This document shows positions 1 to 9,312 of a DNA stretch of 64,000 nt, piece by piece (the first letter of the stretch is position 1; each line of letters begins with the position of its first letter). The stretch comes from an uncultured Bacteroides sp. GTDB lineage: Bacteria > Bacteroidota > Bacteroidia > Bacteroidales > Bacteroidaceae. Location of the stretch: positions 134,099 to 198,098 of the forward strand of contig USLU01000002.1 of assembly GCA_900555635.1 (NCBI GenBank). The letters are read 5' to 3'. A program made the translations under genes and the position numbers. Under the pieces are notes generated by a model. That model made no database searches and was not told the DNA's origin. It saw nothing but the letters and a program-made list of their open reading frames with translations.

Positions 1-1
1 A

Positions 2-211
2 TTAAGTTTCTCACCAGTCATCCCAAAGAAATGGAATAGTTATTCGTTTAAAATCAATTATTTAGGTAACACCTTATCAATCCATGTAGGAAAGAATATA
101 GAAATTTCACTCATTACCGGTACAGAACTGAACATAGATGTGTATCAAAACGTTTATATTCTCAAACAAGGCGTAAATCTGATAATAGATAAAACGGATG
201 TAGTTAACTAA
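2..211 (+). CDS. C-terminal end of a probable GH65 family glycosidase/phosphorylase (partial)
   Basis: Only the last 69 codons lie in the window; the gene starts upstream of base 1. The reading frame beginning at base 2 is open to a TAA at 209-211. The residues include a PKKWNSYSFKINYLGN stretch followed by short alternating beta strands (LSIHVGK, IEISLITG, LNIDVYQ). This is how the C-terminal beta-sandwich of glycoside hydrolase family 65 (maltose/kojibiose/trehalose phosphorylase relatives) usually ends. That match is from memory of the family, not a search. Substrate cannot be inferred from this fragment. An RND efflux operon begins 88 bp downstream and is probably a separate unit. Confidence 0.6.
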   Translation, partial: LSFSPVIPKKWNSYSFKINYLGNTLSIHVGKNIEISLITGTELNIDVYQNVYILKQGVNLIIDKTDVVN

Positions 212-299
212 AAACAATCAGACAACAAGACTTTTCACATCTGCTTGGGCTCTTTACATCTTTGCGCCTCAAATTGGACAACTAAATACTAATTATTCA

Positions 300-1361
300 A
301 TGAAAAAGATGTACCAGTTCGCCTTAGTAGCCATGACTGTGTTCATGGCAGCATGCGGGCAAAAAAAAGAAGCACAAGAGACTTTCATCCGACCAGTTAA
401 AACTGCTACGGTAAGCTCACAATCGGTAATAAGGAAAGACTTTTCCGGCGTTGTAGAAGCGGTGGAATATGTAAAATTAGCTTTCAGAGTCAGTGGACAA
501 ATCATTAATCTGCCAGTAGTAGAGGGTCAGAAAGTTAAAAAGGGGCAATTGATTGCCGCTATTGATCCACGCGACATCTCCCTGCAATATGCGGCTGACA
601 AAGCCGCTTATGAAACAGCAGCTGCACAGGTGGAGCGTAACAAACGATTATTGGCACGCCAGGCTATCTCCGTACAGGAATACGAAATAAGCGAAGCCAA
701 TTATCAGAAAGCAAAATCGGCATACGAATTATCTAGTAACAACATGCGCGATACAAAACTGACGGCTCCATTCGACGGCTCAATAGAGAAACGCTTAGTA
801 GAGAATTATCAACGCGTCAACTCCGGCGAAGGAATTGTACAATTAGTTAATACTCAGAAGCTACGCATCAAGTTCACCGTACCCGATGCTTACCTCTACC
901 TTCTCCGTGCTAAAGATCAGAATTATCAAGTAGAGTTCGATACTTATAAAGGAAATAAATTCAATGCCAAACTGGAAGAATATCTCGATATCTCTACAGA
1001 TGGAACAGGCATTCCGGTTACTATCACTATTGATGACCCTAAATTTGACCGTGCACTTTATGATGTAAAGCCCGGGTTTACTTGTAACATCATGCTGGCG
1101 TCTGAGATAGGTCCTTTCCTTGAAGAAAAGATGATGAGTATTCCTTTAAGTGCCATATTCAGTGAAAGTGAAGGCAATAAAAAGTACGTCTGGGTAGTTA
1201 ACAATAATAAAGTAAGCCGCCGCGAAATAACCGTCTATACCCCTACCGGCGAATCGGATGCACTTATTTCTGCCGGACTGAAACCGGATGAAACCATCGT
1301 GATAGCAGGAGTGCATCAATTGGTGGAAGGAGAAACTGTAAAAGTTATAACTCATAATTAA
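300..1361 (+). CDS. RND efflux periplasmic adaptor (membrane fusion lipoprotein)
   Basis: This 353-residue protein is a membrane fusion protein linking an inner-membrane RND pump to a TolC-type channel. It starts with a lipoprotein signal peptide whose lipobox ends MAAC, so Cys19 would be lipidated. Next comes a biotinyl-lipoyl-like half motif (residues about 45-90, GQIINLPVVEGQKVKKGQLI), then an alpha-hairpin (about 95-150) rich in Ala, Gln and Glu, then the second lipoyl half (TKLTAPFDGSIEKR). Beta-barrel and membrane-proximal segments follow to the end. It is the first gene of a three-gene plus-strand operon, with 5 bp to the pump gene. The family is certain; the exported substrate is not inferable. 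Confidence 0.93.
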   Translation: MKKMYQFALVAMTVFMAACGQKKEAQETFIRPVKTATVSSQSVIRKDFSGVVEAVEYVKLAFRVSGQIINLPVVEGQKVKKGQLIAAIDPRDISLQYAADKAAYETAAAQVERNKRLLARQAISVQEYEISEANYQKAKSAYELSSNNMRDTKLTAPFDGSIEKRLVENYQRVNSGEGIVQLVNTQKLRIKFTVPDAYLYLLRAKDQNYQVEFDTYKGNKFNAKLEEYLDISTDGTGIPVTITIDDPKFDRALYDVKPGFTCNIMLASEIGPFLEEKMMSIPLSAIFSESEGNKKYVWVVNNNKVSRREITVYTPTGESDALISAGLKPDETIVIAGVHQLVEGETVKVITHN

Positions 1362-1366
1362 ATAAC

Positions 1367-4300
1367 ATGAACCTAGCCAAATATGCATTAAACAACACGA
1401 AGATAATCTATTTCTTTCTTGCTGTGTTGCTAATCGGGGGAATCTATTCATTCACCCAATTAGGGAAGAAAGAAGATGCGCCATTTGTCATAAAATCGGC
1501 GGTCATCATGACCCGTTATCCGGGCGCAGAACCTGCCGAGGTTGAACGGCTCATTACCGAACCCATTTCCCGCGAAATACAAAGTATGAGCGGAGTCTAT
1601 AAGATAAAATCGGAATCCATGTATGGGGTTTCGAAAATTACTTTCGAGTTACAACCTTCGCTTGCAGCCGAGTCCATCCCGCAGAAATGGGATGAGTTAA
1701 GGCGTAAGGTACTTAATATACAGCCGCAACTACCTTCAGGCGCTTCTGTGCCTACTGTTTCCGATGACTTCGGAGATGTATTCGGTATCTATTACGGACT
1801 GGTAGCCGATGACGGCTTCTCTTACGAAGAGATGCGCAATTGGGCAGAGCGTATCAAAACGCAAGTAATTACTGCCGATGGAGTTATGAAAGTGGCTTTA
1901 TTCGGAACCCAAACAGAAGTAATCAATATCTCGATTACTGTTAATAAATTGGCGGGAATAGGTATTGACCCGAAGCAATTGGCCCAACTGTTACAATCTC
2001 AGAATCAAATCATCAATACAGGAGAAATCACTGCCGGAGAACAACAATTACGTATTGTTGCCAATGGTACATACACCACGATTGACGACATTCGCAACCA
2101 AGCCATCACTACCTCTGCCGGACAATTCAAACTAGGAGATATTGCCGTCATAGAGAAAGGCTATATGGACCCGCCGAGCACCATTATGCACGTAGATGGT
2201 AAACGGGCGATTGGCATCGGTGTGTCTACCGACCCGACGAAAGACGTTGTACAGACCGGTGAACTGGTTGACCAAAAGTTGGCTCAGATACTTCCATTAG
2301 TCCCTGTTGGTCTGGAGATGGTGAGCCTATACCCGGAAAACGTAATTGCCAAAGAAGCCAACAATGGATTCATTATCAACCTAATAGAATCAATTTTAAT
2401 TGTAATAGTCATCATCATGCTGGTGATGGGAATGCGTGCAGGGCTCTTGATTGGCTCATCATTGGTTTTCTCCATTGGAGGTACGCTACTTATTATGTCC
2501 TTCATGGGGGTAGGATTAAACCGGACTTCACTAGCCGGTTTCATCATCGCCATGGGTATGCTGGTAGATAATGCCATTGTGGTTACAGATAATGCCCAGA
2601 TAGCCATTGCCAGAGGTATGGATCGTCGGAATGCATTGATAAATGGAGCTACCGGCCCACAATGGGGTTTATTAGGAGCTACTTTTATCGCCGTATGTTC
2701 GTTTCTGCCGCTCTATCTTGCTCCATCTGCGGTGGCGGAAATTGTAAAACCGCTATTCGTAGTGCTTGCCATATCACTGGGGCTCAGCTGGATACTGGCG
2801 CTTACGCAGACTACTACATTCGGTAACTTTATACTGAAAGCTAAGCCGGACAATGTAGGAAAAGATCCTTTTGATAAACCTTTTTATCACAAGTTCGCCT
2901 CTATCTTGGGGGTGCTTATTAAGAAGAAAGTACTCACTTTGACTACTATTGTAGTACTTTTTGTGACGTCTTTGATTGTAATGGGCTTAATGCCGCAAAA
3001 CTTCTTCCCGTCTTTGGATAAGCCCTATTTCCGTGCAGATATATTCTATCCGGAGGGTTACAGCATCAACGACGTAGAAAAAGAGATGAAAAAGGTCGAG
3101 GCTCATCTGATGCAATTGCCACAAGTAAAACGTGTATCGACCACAATGGGGAGTACTCCGCTTCGATACTATCTGGCATCCACCTCAGTCGGTCCGAAAC
3201 CCAACTTTGCCAATGTCCTTATAGAACTGACCGACAGCAAATATACAAAGGAATACGAACAGGATTTTGACGAATATATGAAGGCCAATTATCCTAATGC
3301 CATCACTCGTGCAAGTCTGTTTAAGTTATCTCCTGCTACGGATGCAGCTATAGAAATCGGCTTTATCGGGAATAACGTAGATACGTTGGTCATGCTGACC
3401 AACAAGGCGTTGGAAATCATGCACCGTGACCCGGACCTGATTAATATCAGAAATTCATGGGGTAATAAGATTCCTGTTTGGAAGCCTATCTACAGTCCCG
3501 AACGTGCACAACCGTTAGGTGTTTCACGCCAAAGCATGGCGCAAAGTATTCAGATAGGTACAAGCGGCATGACATTAGGAGAGTTCCGTCAAGGTGACCA
3601 GGTATTGCCTATCTTATTGAAAAATAATTCATTCGATACATTCAGAATCAACGATATGCGCACGCTTCCGGTGTTCGGTTCAACCAAAGATGCCACTACG
3701 TTGGAGCAGGTAGTCAGCAAGTTTGATTTCGAGTACAAGTTCAGTAATGTGAAAGATTATAACCGCGAAATGGTCATGATGGCACAAGCTGACCCACGCC
3801 GTGGAATAAACGCAGTCACAGCATTCAACCGGATATGGGATCAGGTGCAAAATGAAATACAAGTACCCAAAGGATATACCATGAAGTATTTCGGAGAACA
3901 AGAAAGCCAGGTAGAGTCTAATGAAGCATTAGCCGCAAATCTACCATTAACATTCATGTTGATGTTTATCACCTTGTTGTTCTTGTTCCGTACATACCGT
4001 AAACCGATTGTTATCCTACTGATGTTGCCGTTAATCTTTATCGGTGTAGTATTGGGACTTATTGTATTGGGCAAGTCATTCGACTTCTTCGCCATCCTCG
4101 GTTTGCTGGGGTTGATCGGTATGAACATCAAGAATGCTATCGTACTGATTGACCAAATCGACATAGAAACAGCCGCCGGGAAAGCTCCTCGTGAAGCTGT
4201 TATCAGTGCCACGACCAGCCGTATTATTCCGGTAGCCATGGCATCGGGCACCACAATCCTGGGTATGTTACCACTATTGTTCGATGCAATGTTTGGGGGT

Positions 4301-4399
4301 ATGGCGGCTACAATTATGGGCGGTTTGTTAATAGCCTCAGCCTTGACACTGTTTGTATTGCCGGTAGCTTATTGCGCCATACATAAGATTAAAGGATGA
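1367..4399 (+). CDS. RND family efflux pump, inner-membrane permease (AcrB-like)
   Basis: At 1010 residues it has full length for a resistance-nodulation-division permease. It has an N-terminal transmembrane helix, a large periplasmic porter region, a central block of helices (about 335-540), a second periplasmic domain and a C-terminal helix block (about 850-1005). The proton-relay segment in TM4 reads GMLVDNAIVV, giving Asp401 followed by Asn402; AcrB has two aspartates there, so only one acidic residue of the pair is present, as in several other RND subfamilies. The protein should use the proton gradient to export small molecules with the adaptor before it and the channel after it. Substrate unknown. 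Confidence 0.95.
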   Translation: MNLAKYALNNTKIIYFFLAVLLIGGIYSFTQLGKKEDAPFVIKSAVIMTRYPGAEPAEVERLITEPISREIQSMSGVYKIKSESMYGVSKITFELQPSLAAESIPQKWDELRRKVLNIQPQLPSGASVPTVSDDFGDVFGIYYGLVADDGFSYEEMRNWAERIKTQVITADGVMKVALFGTQTEVINISITVNKLAGIGIDPKQLAQLLQSQNQIINTGEITAGEQQLRIVANGTYTTIDDIRNQAITTSAGQFKLGDIAVIEKGYMDPPSTIMHVDGKRAIGIGVSTDPTKDVVQTGELVDQKLAQILPLVPVGLEMVSLYPENVIAKEANNGFIINLIESILIVIVIIMLVMGMRAGLLIGSSLVFSIGGTLLIMSFMGVGLNRTSLAGFIIAMGMLVDNAIVVTDNAQIAIARGMDRRNALINGATGPQWGLLGATFIAVCSFLPLYLAPSAVAEIVKPLFVVLAISLGLSWILALTQTTTFGNFILKAKPDNVGKDPFDKPFYHKFASILGVLIKKKVLTLTTIVVLFVTSLIVMGLMPQNFFPSLDKPYFRADIFYPEGYSINDVEKEMKKVEAHLMQLPQVKRVSTTMGSTPLRYYLASTSVGPKPNFANVLIELTDSKYTKEYEQDFDEYMKANYPNAITRASLFKLSPATDAAIEIGFIGNNVDTLVMLTNKALEIMHRDPDLINIRNSWGNKIPVWKPIYSPERAQPLGVSRQSMAQSIQIGTSGMTLGEFRQGDQVLPILLKNNSFDTFRINDMRTLPVFGSTKDATTLEQVVSKFDFEYKFSNVKDYNREMVMMAQADPRRGINAVTAFNRIWDQVQNEIQVPKGYTMKYFGEQESQVESNEALAANLPLTFMLMFITLLFLFRTYRKPIVILLMLPLIFIGVVLGLIVLGKSFDFFAILGLLGLIGMNIKNAIVLIDQIDIETAAGKAPREAVISATTSRIIPVAMASGTTILGMLPLLFDAMFGGMAATIMGGLLIASALTLFVLPVAYCAIHKIKG

Positions 4400-4438
4400 G
4401 GGCAAGGAAATTGAGTTACGGATTACAAATTACGATTT

Positions 4439-5710
4439 ATGAAAACGAATATAATTATACTATTTCTGCTCGGTCTCGGTATCAATGCCGGGGCACAGCA
4501 AGATTATTTGAGTCGTGAGGCATATCGGGATAAAGTTGCTTCATACAGCCAAGTGCTCAAGCAGCAACGCCTGAATACCCTGGCAAGTACGGAAGCTCGA
4601 AAGATAGCCATGACCGGCTTCCTTCCAAAGATAGATATCACTGCTGAAGGTACTGCCAATCTGAACCACTTGGATATGTGGAATAGCCCCGCAGGACAAT
4701 ACCGCCCCTATACTTACCAAGCTTTGGCAACTCTGGGGCAGCCGTTATACACCGGTGGAGCGCTGAATGCACAAAAGAATATGGCTAAAGCAGACGAAAG
4801 TCTTGCACGACTCAGCGAAGAACTGACCATGGATCAGATTCACTACCAAAGTGACGCTGTATATTGGAATGCTTCTGCCGCACATGCCATGCTACAAGCC
4901 GCCAAACAATACGAAGATATTGTAAACCAACAATACAATATCATCAATGATCGTTTTAGCGATGGTGCTATCAGCCGTACGGATTTACTGATGATTTCCA
5001 CTCGTAAGAAAGAAGCAGAGTTACAATACATCAAAGCACGCCAGAATTATACACTGGCTTTGCAGCAACTCAATATCCTTATGGGAGTAAAACCGGATGT
5101 CCCGGTAGACAGCCTGAGTGATATCGGAACGATATGCGAACCAGTACAACAACTCAGTTTCGACGAAGTATTAAACCGCCGGGCCGATTACGCCAGTACA
5201 GAAGTAAATATCGCCAAGAGTGAAGCACAACGCCGGGCAGCTCTCAGCAAATACAATCCACAAGTAAATATGTTTCTTGCAACGGGTTGGGACACGGGTG
5301 TCGCTTACATGGGGCAGACAGTTGTGCATACCCCTATTGCGGGATTGAATGTAAACATCCCCATCTTCCGTTGGGGTGCCCGCTTCAAAACTAACCGGCA
5401 GCAGAAGGCATATATCGGTATTCAAAAGCTACAACAGAGCTATATCTCAGATGGTATTCTAGAAGAGTTCTCCGCTGCCAACACAAAGTTGACTGAAACG
5501 GAACAACAAGTGAAGACCGCTAAAGAAAATATGGCACTTGCCGATGAGAACCTTGATTTAGCGACCTTCTCTTACAACGAAGGAAAAGCCAGCATGGTAG
5601 ATGTCCTTTCGGCGCAATTGTCGTGGACCCAAGCCCATACAAACCTGATTAACGCTTTACTAGCCGAAAAGATGGCAGTAGCTGAGTATAGAAAGGTTAT
5701 TAGCGAATAA
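4439..5710 (+). CDS. TolC-family outer membrane efflux channel
   Basis: This 423-residue protein carries a cleavable signal peptide (about residues 1-20, ending NAGAQQ) and the two-fold repeated OEP architecture of TolC proteins: long helices with Leu, Ala and Gln heptads alternating with short beta segments. The conserved-looking second-repeat pattern FSYNEGKASMVDVLSAQ is visible near residue 380. It completes the tripartite efflux system begun by the two upstream genes, with 39 bp after the pump gene. The operon ends in the strong hairpin at 5722-5768. No truncation is apparent. Confidence 0.93.
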   Translation: MKTNIIILFLLGLGINAGAQQDYLSREAYRDKVASYSQVLKQQRLNTLASTEARKIAMTGFLPKIDITAEGTANLNHLDMWNSPAGQYRPYTYQALATLGQPLYTGGALNAQKNMAKADESLARLSEELTMDQIHYQSDAVYWNASAAHAMLQAAKQYEDIVNQQYNIINDRFSDGAISRTDLLMISTRKKEAELQYIKARQNYTLALQQLNILMGVKPDVPVDSLSDIGTICEPVQQLSFDEVLNRRADYASTEVNIAKSEAQRRAALSKYNPQVNMFLATGWDTGVAYMGQTVVHTPIAGLNVNIPIFRWGARFKTNRQQKAYIGIQKLQQSYISDGILEEFSAANTKLTETEQQVKTAKENMALADENLDLATFSYNEGKASMVDVLSAQLSWTQAHTNLINALLAEKMAVAEYRKVISE

Positions 5711-5721
5711 GAGCACTTAAC

Positions 5722-5768
5722 AAAAATAGGGCTGACTTGGTGAAAATACCAATCAGCCCTATTTTTTT
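5722..5768. terminator. Bidirectional intrinsic terminator between the efflux and decarboxylase operons
   Basis: An inverted repeat pairs AATAGGGCTGA and TTGGT on the left with ACCAA and TCAGCCCTATT on the right, with a short A-rich loop, and runs into a T tract on the plus strand and A-rich (T on minus) sequence at the other side. It lies between converging stop codons at 5710 and 5786 and would serve both operons. Confidence 0.9.
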
Positions 5769-5785
5769 ATTCATTAAAGTGCTAT

Positions 5786-7021
5786 TTATCCCAAGAATGA
5801 AATCAGTACACCGGCTGCTACCGCTGAACCGATTACGCCGGAAATATTACTGGACATACAGTAATTCAACACATGATTCTTCGGGTCATACTTGGTAGCA
5901 ATGTCATTGCAGACACGGCTTGCCATAGGTACCGCACTCAGTCCGGTTGCACCGATCAGCGGATTGATCTTCTTCTTGCTAAACAAGTTGAATAACTTCA
6001 CAAAGAAGATACCGCCTGTAATAGACAAGGCAAATGCAAGGAAGCCACCCACTACAATACCAATAGTCGTCCAGTTAAGGAATGCCGCGCTCGTCATAGT
6101 AGCACCGACACTCAGTCCCAGGAATATAGTGGCAGCATTCATGATGCTGTTTGCAGCAGCGTCAAACAAACGGCTGGTATCGGAACCGATTTCCTTAATC
6201 AGATTACCGAACATCAACATACCAATCAAAGGCACTGCCGTCGGCACAAATAAAGCAACGACCGTAGTTACTGCAATCGGGAAAATAATCTTCAGTACAC
6301 GCAGATTCTTGATCTCCGTTTTTGACGGATAAAGCTTCTCTTGTTCCTTCATATTAATCATCAATTCCTTCTTACTGCAAAACAATTTTACAACTAAAGG
6401 AATTATTACCGGTACAAGTGCCATATAAGAATAGGCAGCAATAGCAATCGGTCCCAGTAAGTGAGGAGCTAACTTAATAGTAGTAAAGATAGCCGTCGGA
6501 CCATCAGCACCACCGATAATACCCAGTGCACCGGCTTCCTGCGGAGTAAATCCTATCATTACGGCACACAACAATACTGTAAAGATACCCAACTGTGCAG
6601 CTGCACCAAATATAGACAATCGTAAATTACGAAGCATCGGACCAAAGTCTGTCAACGCACCTACCCCCATAAAGATGACAGGAGGCAAGAAACCGGTCTT
6701 AATCAACATATAATAGATGAAGTTCATCAGTCCAAGGTCGTGCGCAATCTCGTGCAACGGCATTTCCCAAATGTTCTTCAATACCCCGTTCACCATGACC
6801 ATTCCGTTTTCATCTGCTTGAATCACACCCATGTCACCACCGGGAAAATTGGCAATAAGCACACCGAAAGCGATGGGCACCAATAACAGCGGTTCATAGT
6901 GTTTCTTAATACCTAAATAAAGCAGGATGAAAGCAATGGCATACATCACGAGGAACGACGGATCGGCAATGATATTGCTGAACGCCGTCATGTCATAGAG
7001 TTTTGCAAATATTTCTTCCAT
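5786..7021 (-). CDS. oadB: Sodium-translocating decarboxylase beta subunit (OadB type)
   Basis: A 411-residue integral membrane protein with around ten hydrophobic helices. It contains the family signature GIIGGADGPTAIFTT (near residue 165) and a late segment with small and polar residues near the C-terminus (MASRVCNDIATKYDPKNHVLNYCMSSNISG, split here as two pieces, MASRVCNDIATK and YCMSSNISG). In this family the beta subunit decarboxylates carboxybiotin and couples it to outward sodium transport across the inner membrane. Its ATG shares one base with the TGA of the alpha gene (TGATG at 7019-7023 on the minus strand), so translational coupling is likely. Oxaloacetate or methylmalonyl-CoA as ultimate substrate depends on the alpha subunit. 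Confidence 0.92.
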   Translation of the reverse strand: MEEIFAKLYDMTAFSNIIADPSFLVMYAIAFILLYLGIKKHYEPLLLVPIAFGVLIANFPGGDMGVIQADENGMVMVNGVLKNIWEMPLHEIAHDLGLMNFIYYMLIKTGFLPPVIFMGVGALTDFGPMLRNLRLSIFGAAAQLGIFTVLLCAVMIGFTPQEAGALGIIGGADGPTAIFTTIKLAPHLLGPIAIAAYSYMALVPVIIPLVVKLFCSKKELMINMKEQEKLYPSKTEIKNLRVLKIIFPIAVTTVVALFVPTAVPLIGMLMFGNLIKEIGSDTSRLFDAAANSIMNAATIFLGLSVGATMTSAAFLNWTTIGIVVGGFLAFALSITGGIFFVKLFNLFSKKKINPLIGATGLSAVPMASRVCNDIATKYDPKNHVLNYCMSSNISGVIGSAVAAGVLISFLG

Positions 7022-8856
7022 CAGCCTATCTTCATTAATACATCATCTTCAGAAACAGAATCACCCGGATTGACGCAAATGGCAACAACCGTTCCGGCAA
7101 AATCGGCACGAATGGCATTGTACGTCTTCATGGCTTCAATATAGCAGAGAAGGTCACCCTGGGCTACCTTGTCGCCTACTTTCAGTGGTGTCTCCTGTGC
7201 ATTCTTTGTAAGGAAGAACTTGCCTTCCAATGGAGCGGGAACATCTTGTCCTTCGCCTACGGGAGAGGTAACCTTTTCAGTAGCCGATGCGGGAAGATCG
7301 ATGTCACCGTAAGCTACCGTTACGCGATAAGCCTGACCGTCCACCTGCACGGTAAGTGTTTTGGGCTTGCTATCATCTTCGGGAGTTTTGTCACGCTCTT
7401 TGCGTTTTTTCTCAACGTCGGCAAGGAAGTCTTCTTTTGCTTTACCACTCTTATAGGCTTCATATTGTGCCGGATGCATGGCATATTCGAAGAGTTCTTC
7501 ATCATCATCGCCAAGTTCCCATTTATTCTCTTTCATCATTTTGCGATATTTGTCAAGAGCATCGGGATAGTTATCTTGCGGATTACCTGTAAAGAACTTA
7601 CGTCCTTCGCGTTCTGCCTTCTCGATAAGTTCAGGAGCCAATTCACCCGGTAGCTTACCGGCTTTACCCAGCAACATATCCCAAATATCATCGGCAATCA
7701 TACCCCAGCGTTCTTTGCCTTTTTCCATAGCGATTACATTCATCATCGCTAGGTTCTTGACATACTGGCTAAACGGTGTTACCAATGGAGGATAACCTAC
7801 ACGTGGCCATACATAAGCCACTTCATTGAACAACTTGATAAGCAGTTGATCTTGTGTCATGAATGGCAGATTATGCTTTGCCTTATATTTATTGATAGAT
7901 TCAAGGTTTGATTCCAGGTCAGCCATCAAGCTACCCATCATACCTCCGGGAAGTCCGGGACCTATCAGCAAGGAGTTCATCAAACGATTTTTCGGGCTGA
8001 TGTAGAGACCAAGGAAGTCGTCCATAAATTCCTGAATAAGTGAACGCACCTTCATGTATGCCTCCATATTGATTTCAGGCACTTGGAAGCCTGCATCTTT
8101 CAACATGGCTTGCACGCTAAGCAAATCAGCATGTCCCGTACCCCAGGAAAGTGGTTCCATACCTACGTCTATGTAGTCGCAACCGGCTTCACATACTTCA
8201 AGAATACTTGCCATATTAAAGCCCGGACCGGCATGGCTATGATATTGAATAGGAATTTCAGGATGAGCAGCCTTGATATTAGCAACAATCTTGCCCAATG
8301 ATACCGGACGTCCGATGCCTGCCATATCTTTGATACAGATTTCATCAGCACCTGCTTTGATAAGCTTCAATGCCATATTGGTGTAATACTCTACCGTATG
8401 GATAGGAGAATGTGTGATACAAAGTGAACATTGTGAAATCATCCCCGCTTCTTTGGCATAACCAATGGAAGGAATAATATTGCGCACATCATTCAATCCG
8501 CAAAATGTGCGTGTGATGTCTGTGCCTTGCGCTTTCTTTACTTTATAAAAGAGTTTGCGTACGTCGGCAGGAACCGGACTCATGCGAAGTCCATTCAAGG
8601 CACGGTCTAACATATGTGTCTGAATGCCGGCTTTATGGAACGGCTTCGTCCATTCGCGCACAGCTTTATTCGGATTTTCCCCAAACAATAGATTCACTTG
8701 TTCAAAACCTCCTCCATTGGTTTCTACACGGGCAAAACAGCCCATCTCGATAATGGCAGGAGCAACTTTCACCAGCTGGTCAACACGAGGAACATATTTT
8801 CCGGCACTTTGCCACATATCCCTGAATACCAAGCTGAACTTAATTTCTTTTTTCAT
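7021..8856 (-). CDS. oadA: Biotin-dependent oxaloacetate decarboxylase alpha subunit / pyruvate carboxylase subunit B-like
   Basis: The 611-residue protein combines a carboxyltransferase TIM-barrel domain (about 20-290), the conserved PYC/OADA domain (about 310-480), a charged Lys/Glu linker with PEDDSKPK, and a C-terminal biotinyl domain (about 535-611). The presumed metal ligands are in YHSHAGPG and KDMAGIG is also typical. The biotin-accepting lysine is Lys577 in EAMKT; the residue after it is Thr where most family members have Met. It would transfer the carboxyl group of oxaloacetate (or a related acid) to biotin, which the beta subunit then decarboxylates while pumping sodium. Gene order gamma-alpha-beta is one operon. 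Substrate assignment to oxaloacetate is family inference. Confidence 0.88.
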   Translation of the reverse strand: MKKEIKFSLVFRDMWQSAGKYVPRVDQLVKVAPAIIEMGCFARVETNGGGFEQVNLLFGENPNKAVREWTKPFHKAGIQTHMLDRALNGLRMSPVPADVRKLFYKVKKAQGTDITRTFCGLNDVRNIIPSIGYAKEAGMISQCSLCITHSPIHTVEYYTNMALKLIKAGADEICIKDMAGIGRPVSLGKIVANIKAAHPEIPIQYHSHAGPGFNMASILEVCEAGCDYIDVGMEPLSWGTGHADLLSVQAMLKDAGFQVPEINMEAYMKVRSLIQEFMDDFLGLYISPKNRLMNSLLIGPGLPGGMMGSLMADLESNLESINKYKAKHNLPFMTQDQLLIKLFNEVAYVWPRVGYPPLVTPFSQYVKNLAMMNVIAMEKGKERWGMIADDIWDMLLGKAGKLPGELAPELIEKAEREGRKFFTGNPQDNYPDALDKYRKMMKENKWELGDDDEELFEYAMHPAQYEAYKSGKAKEDFLADVEKKRKERDKTPEDDSKPKTLTVQVDGQAYRVTVAYGDIDLPASATEKVTSPVGEGQDVPAPLEGKFFLTKNAQETPLKVGDKVAQGDLLCYIEAMKTYNAIRADFAGTVVAICVNPGDSVSEDDVLMKIG

Positions 8857-8894
8857 ACTAAATTTACGGTGTGTGTTTATATAAGATTTTTATT

Positions 8895-9152
8895 TCAGAT
8901 TTTTTCTACTTTAGCTACTTTGCCCTTGCCTTGCGTCACCACTGTGACGGCAGCACTAATAGCAGCCAATATATTGCCGGGGACAGGTGCGGGACCACCT
9001 GCACCAGATTTTGCCGGTACCACCTCTTCAGGTGCATATTTATTTACAAGTGCTATAAGACCTTTTCCTAAACAGATTACAATCAGCAGGATAGCGAAGA
9101 CCGTTGTCATACCTACTATCATCAGCAGAATCGCCGTATTCAAGTTTTCCAT
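8895..9152 (-). CDS. oadG: Sodium-pump decarboxylase gamma subunit (OadG-like)
   Basis: A protein of 85 residues with one N-terminal membrane helix (AILLMIVGMTTVFAILLIVI, residues 8-27) and a Pro/Gly/Ala-rich linker, ending in a hydrophobic and basic tail. Size, topology and position as first gene of the alpha-beta operon match the gamma subunit, which anchors and assembles the complex. OadG proteins diverge quickly, so the call leans on context. The stretch upstream (9153-9312) separates it from the restriction locus; no clear terminator was found there, but the minus-strand sequence near 9200 holds TAATTTCG, one mismatch from the TAnnTTTG promoter box. Confidence 0.8.
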   Translation of the reverse strand: MENLNTAILLMIVGMTTVFAILLIVICLGKGLIALVNKYAPEEVVPAKSGAGGPAPVPGNILAAISAAVTVVTQGKGKVAKVEKI

Positions 9153-9312
9153 ATTATAAATTATTAGTTGTTTGATCGGTTTTACAAAAAATCGTTCGAA
9201 ATTAGCGATAATCCGTAAAAAGTTAGCAGAAATAAAACCTAAAAAACACTAAATCAATATAAGAAGAATAGAAATACGCCTCTATTACAATTGTTTATGC
9301 ATATTTTGTTTT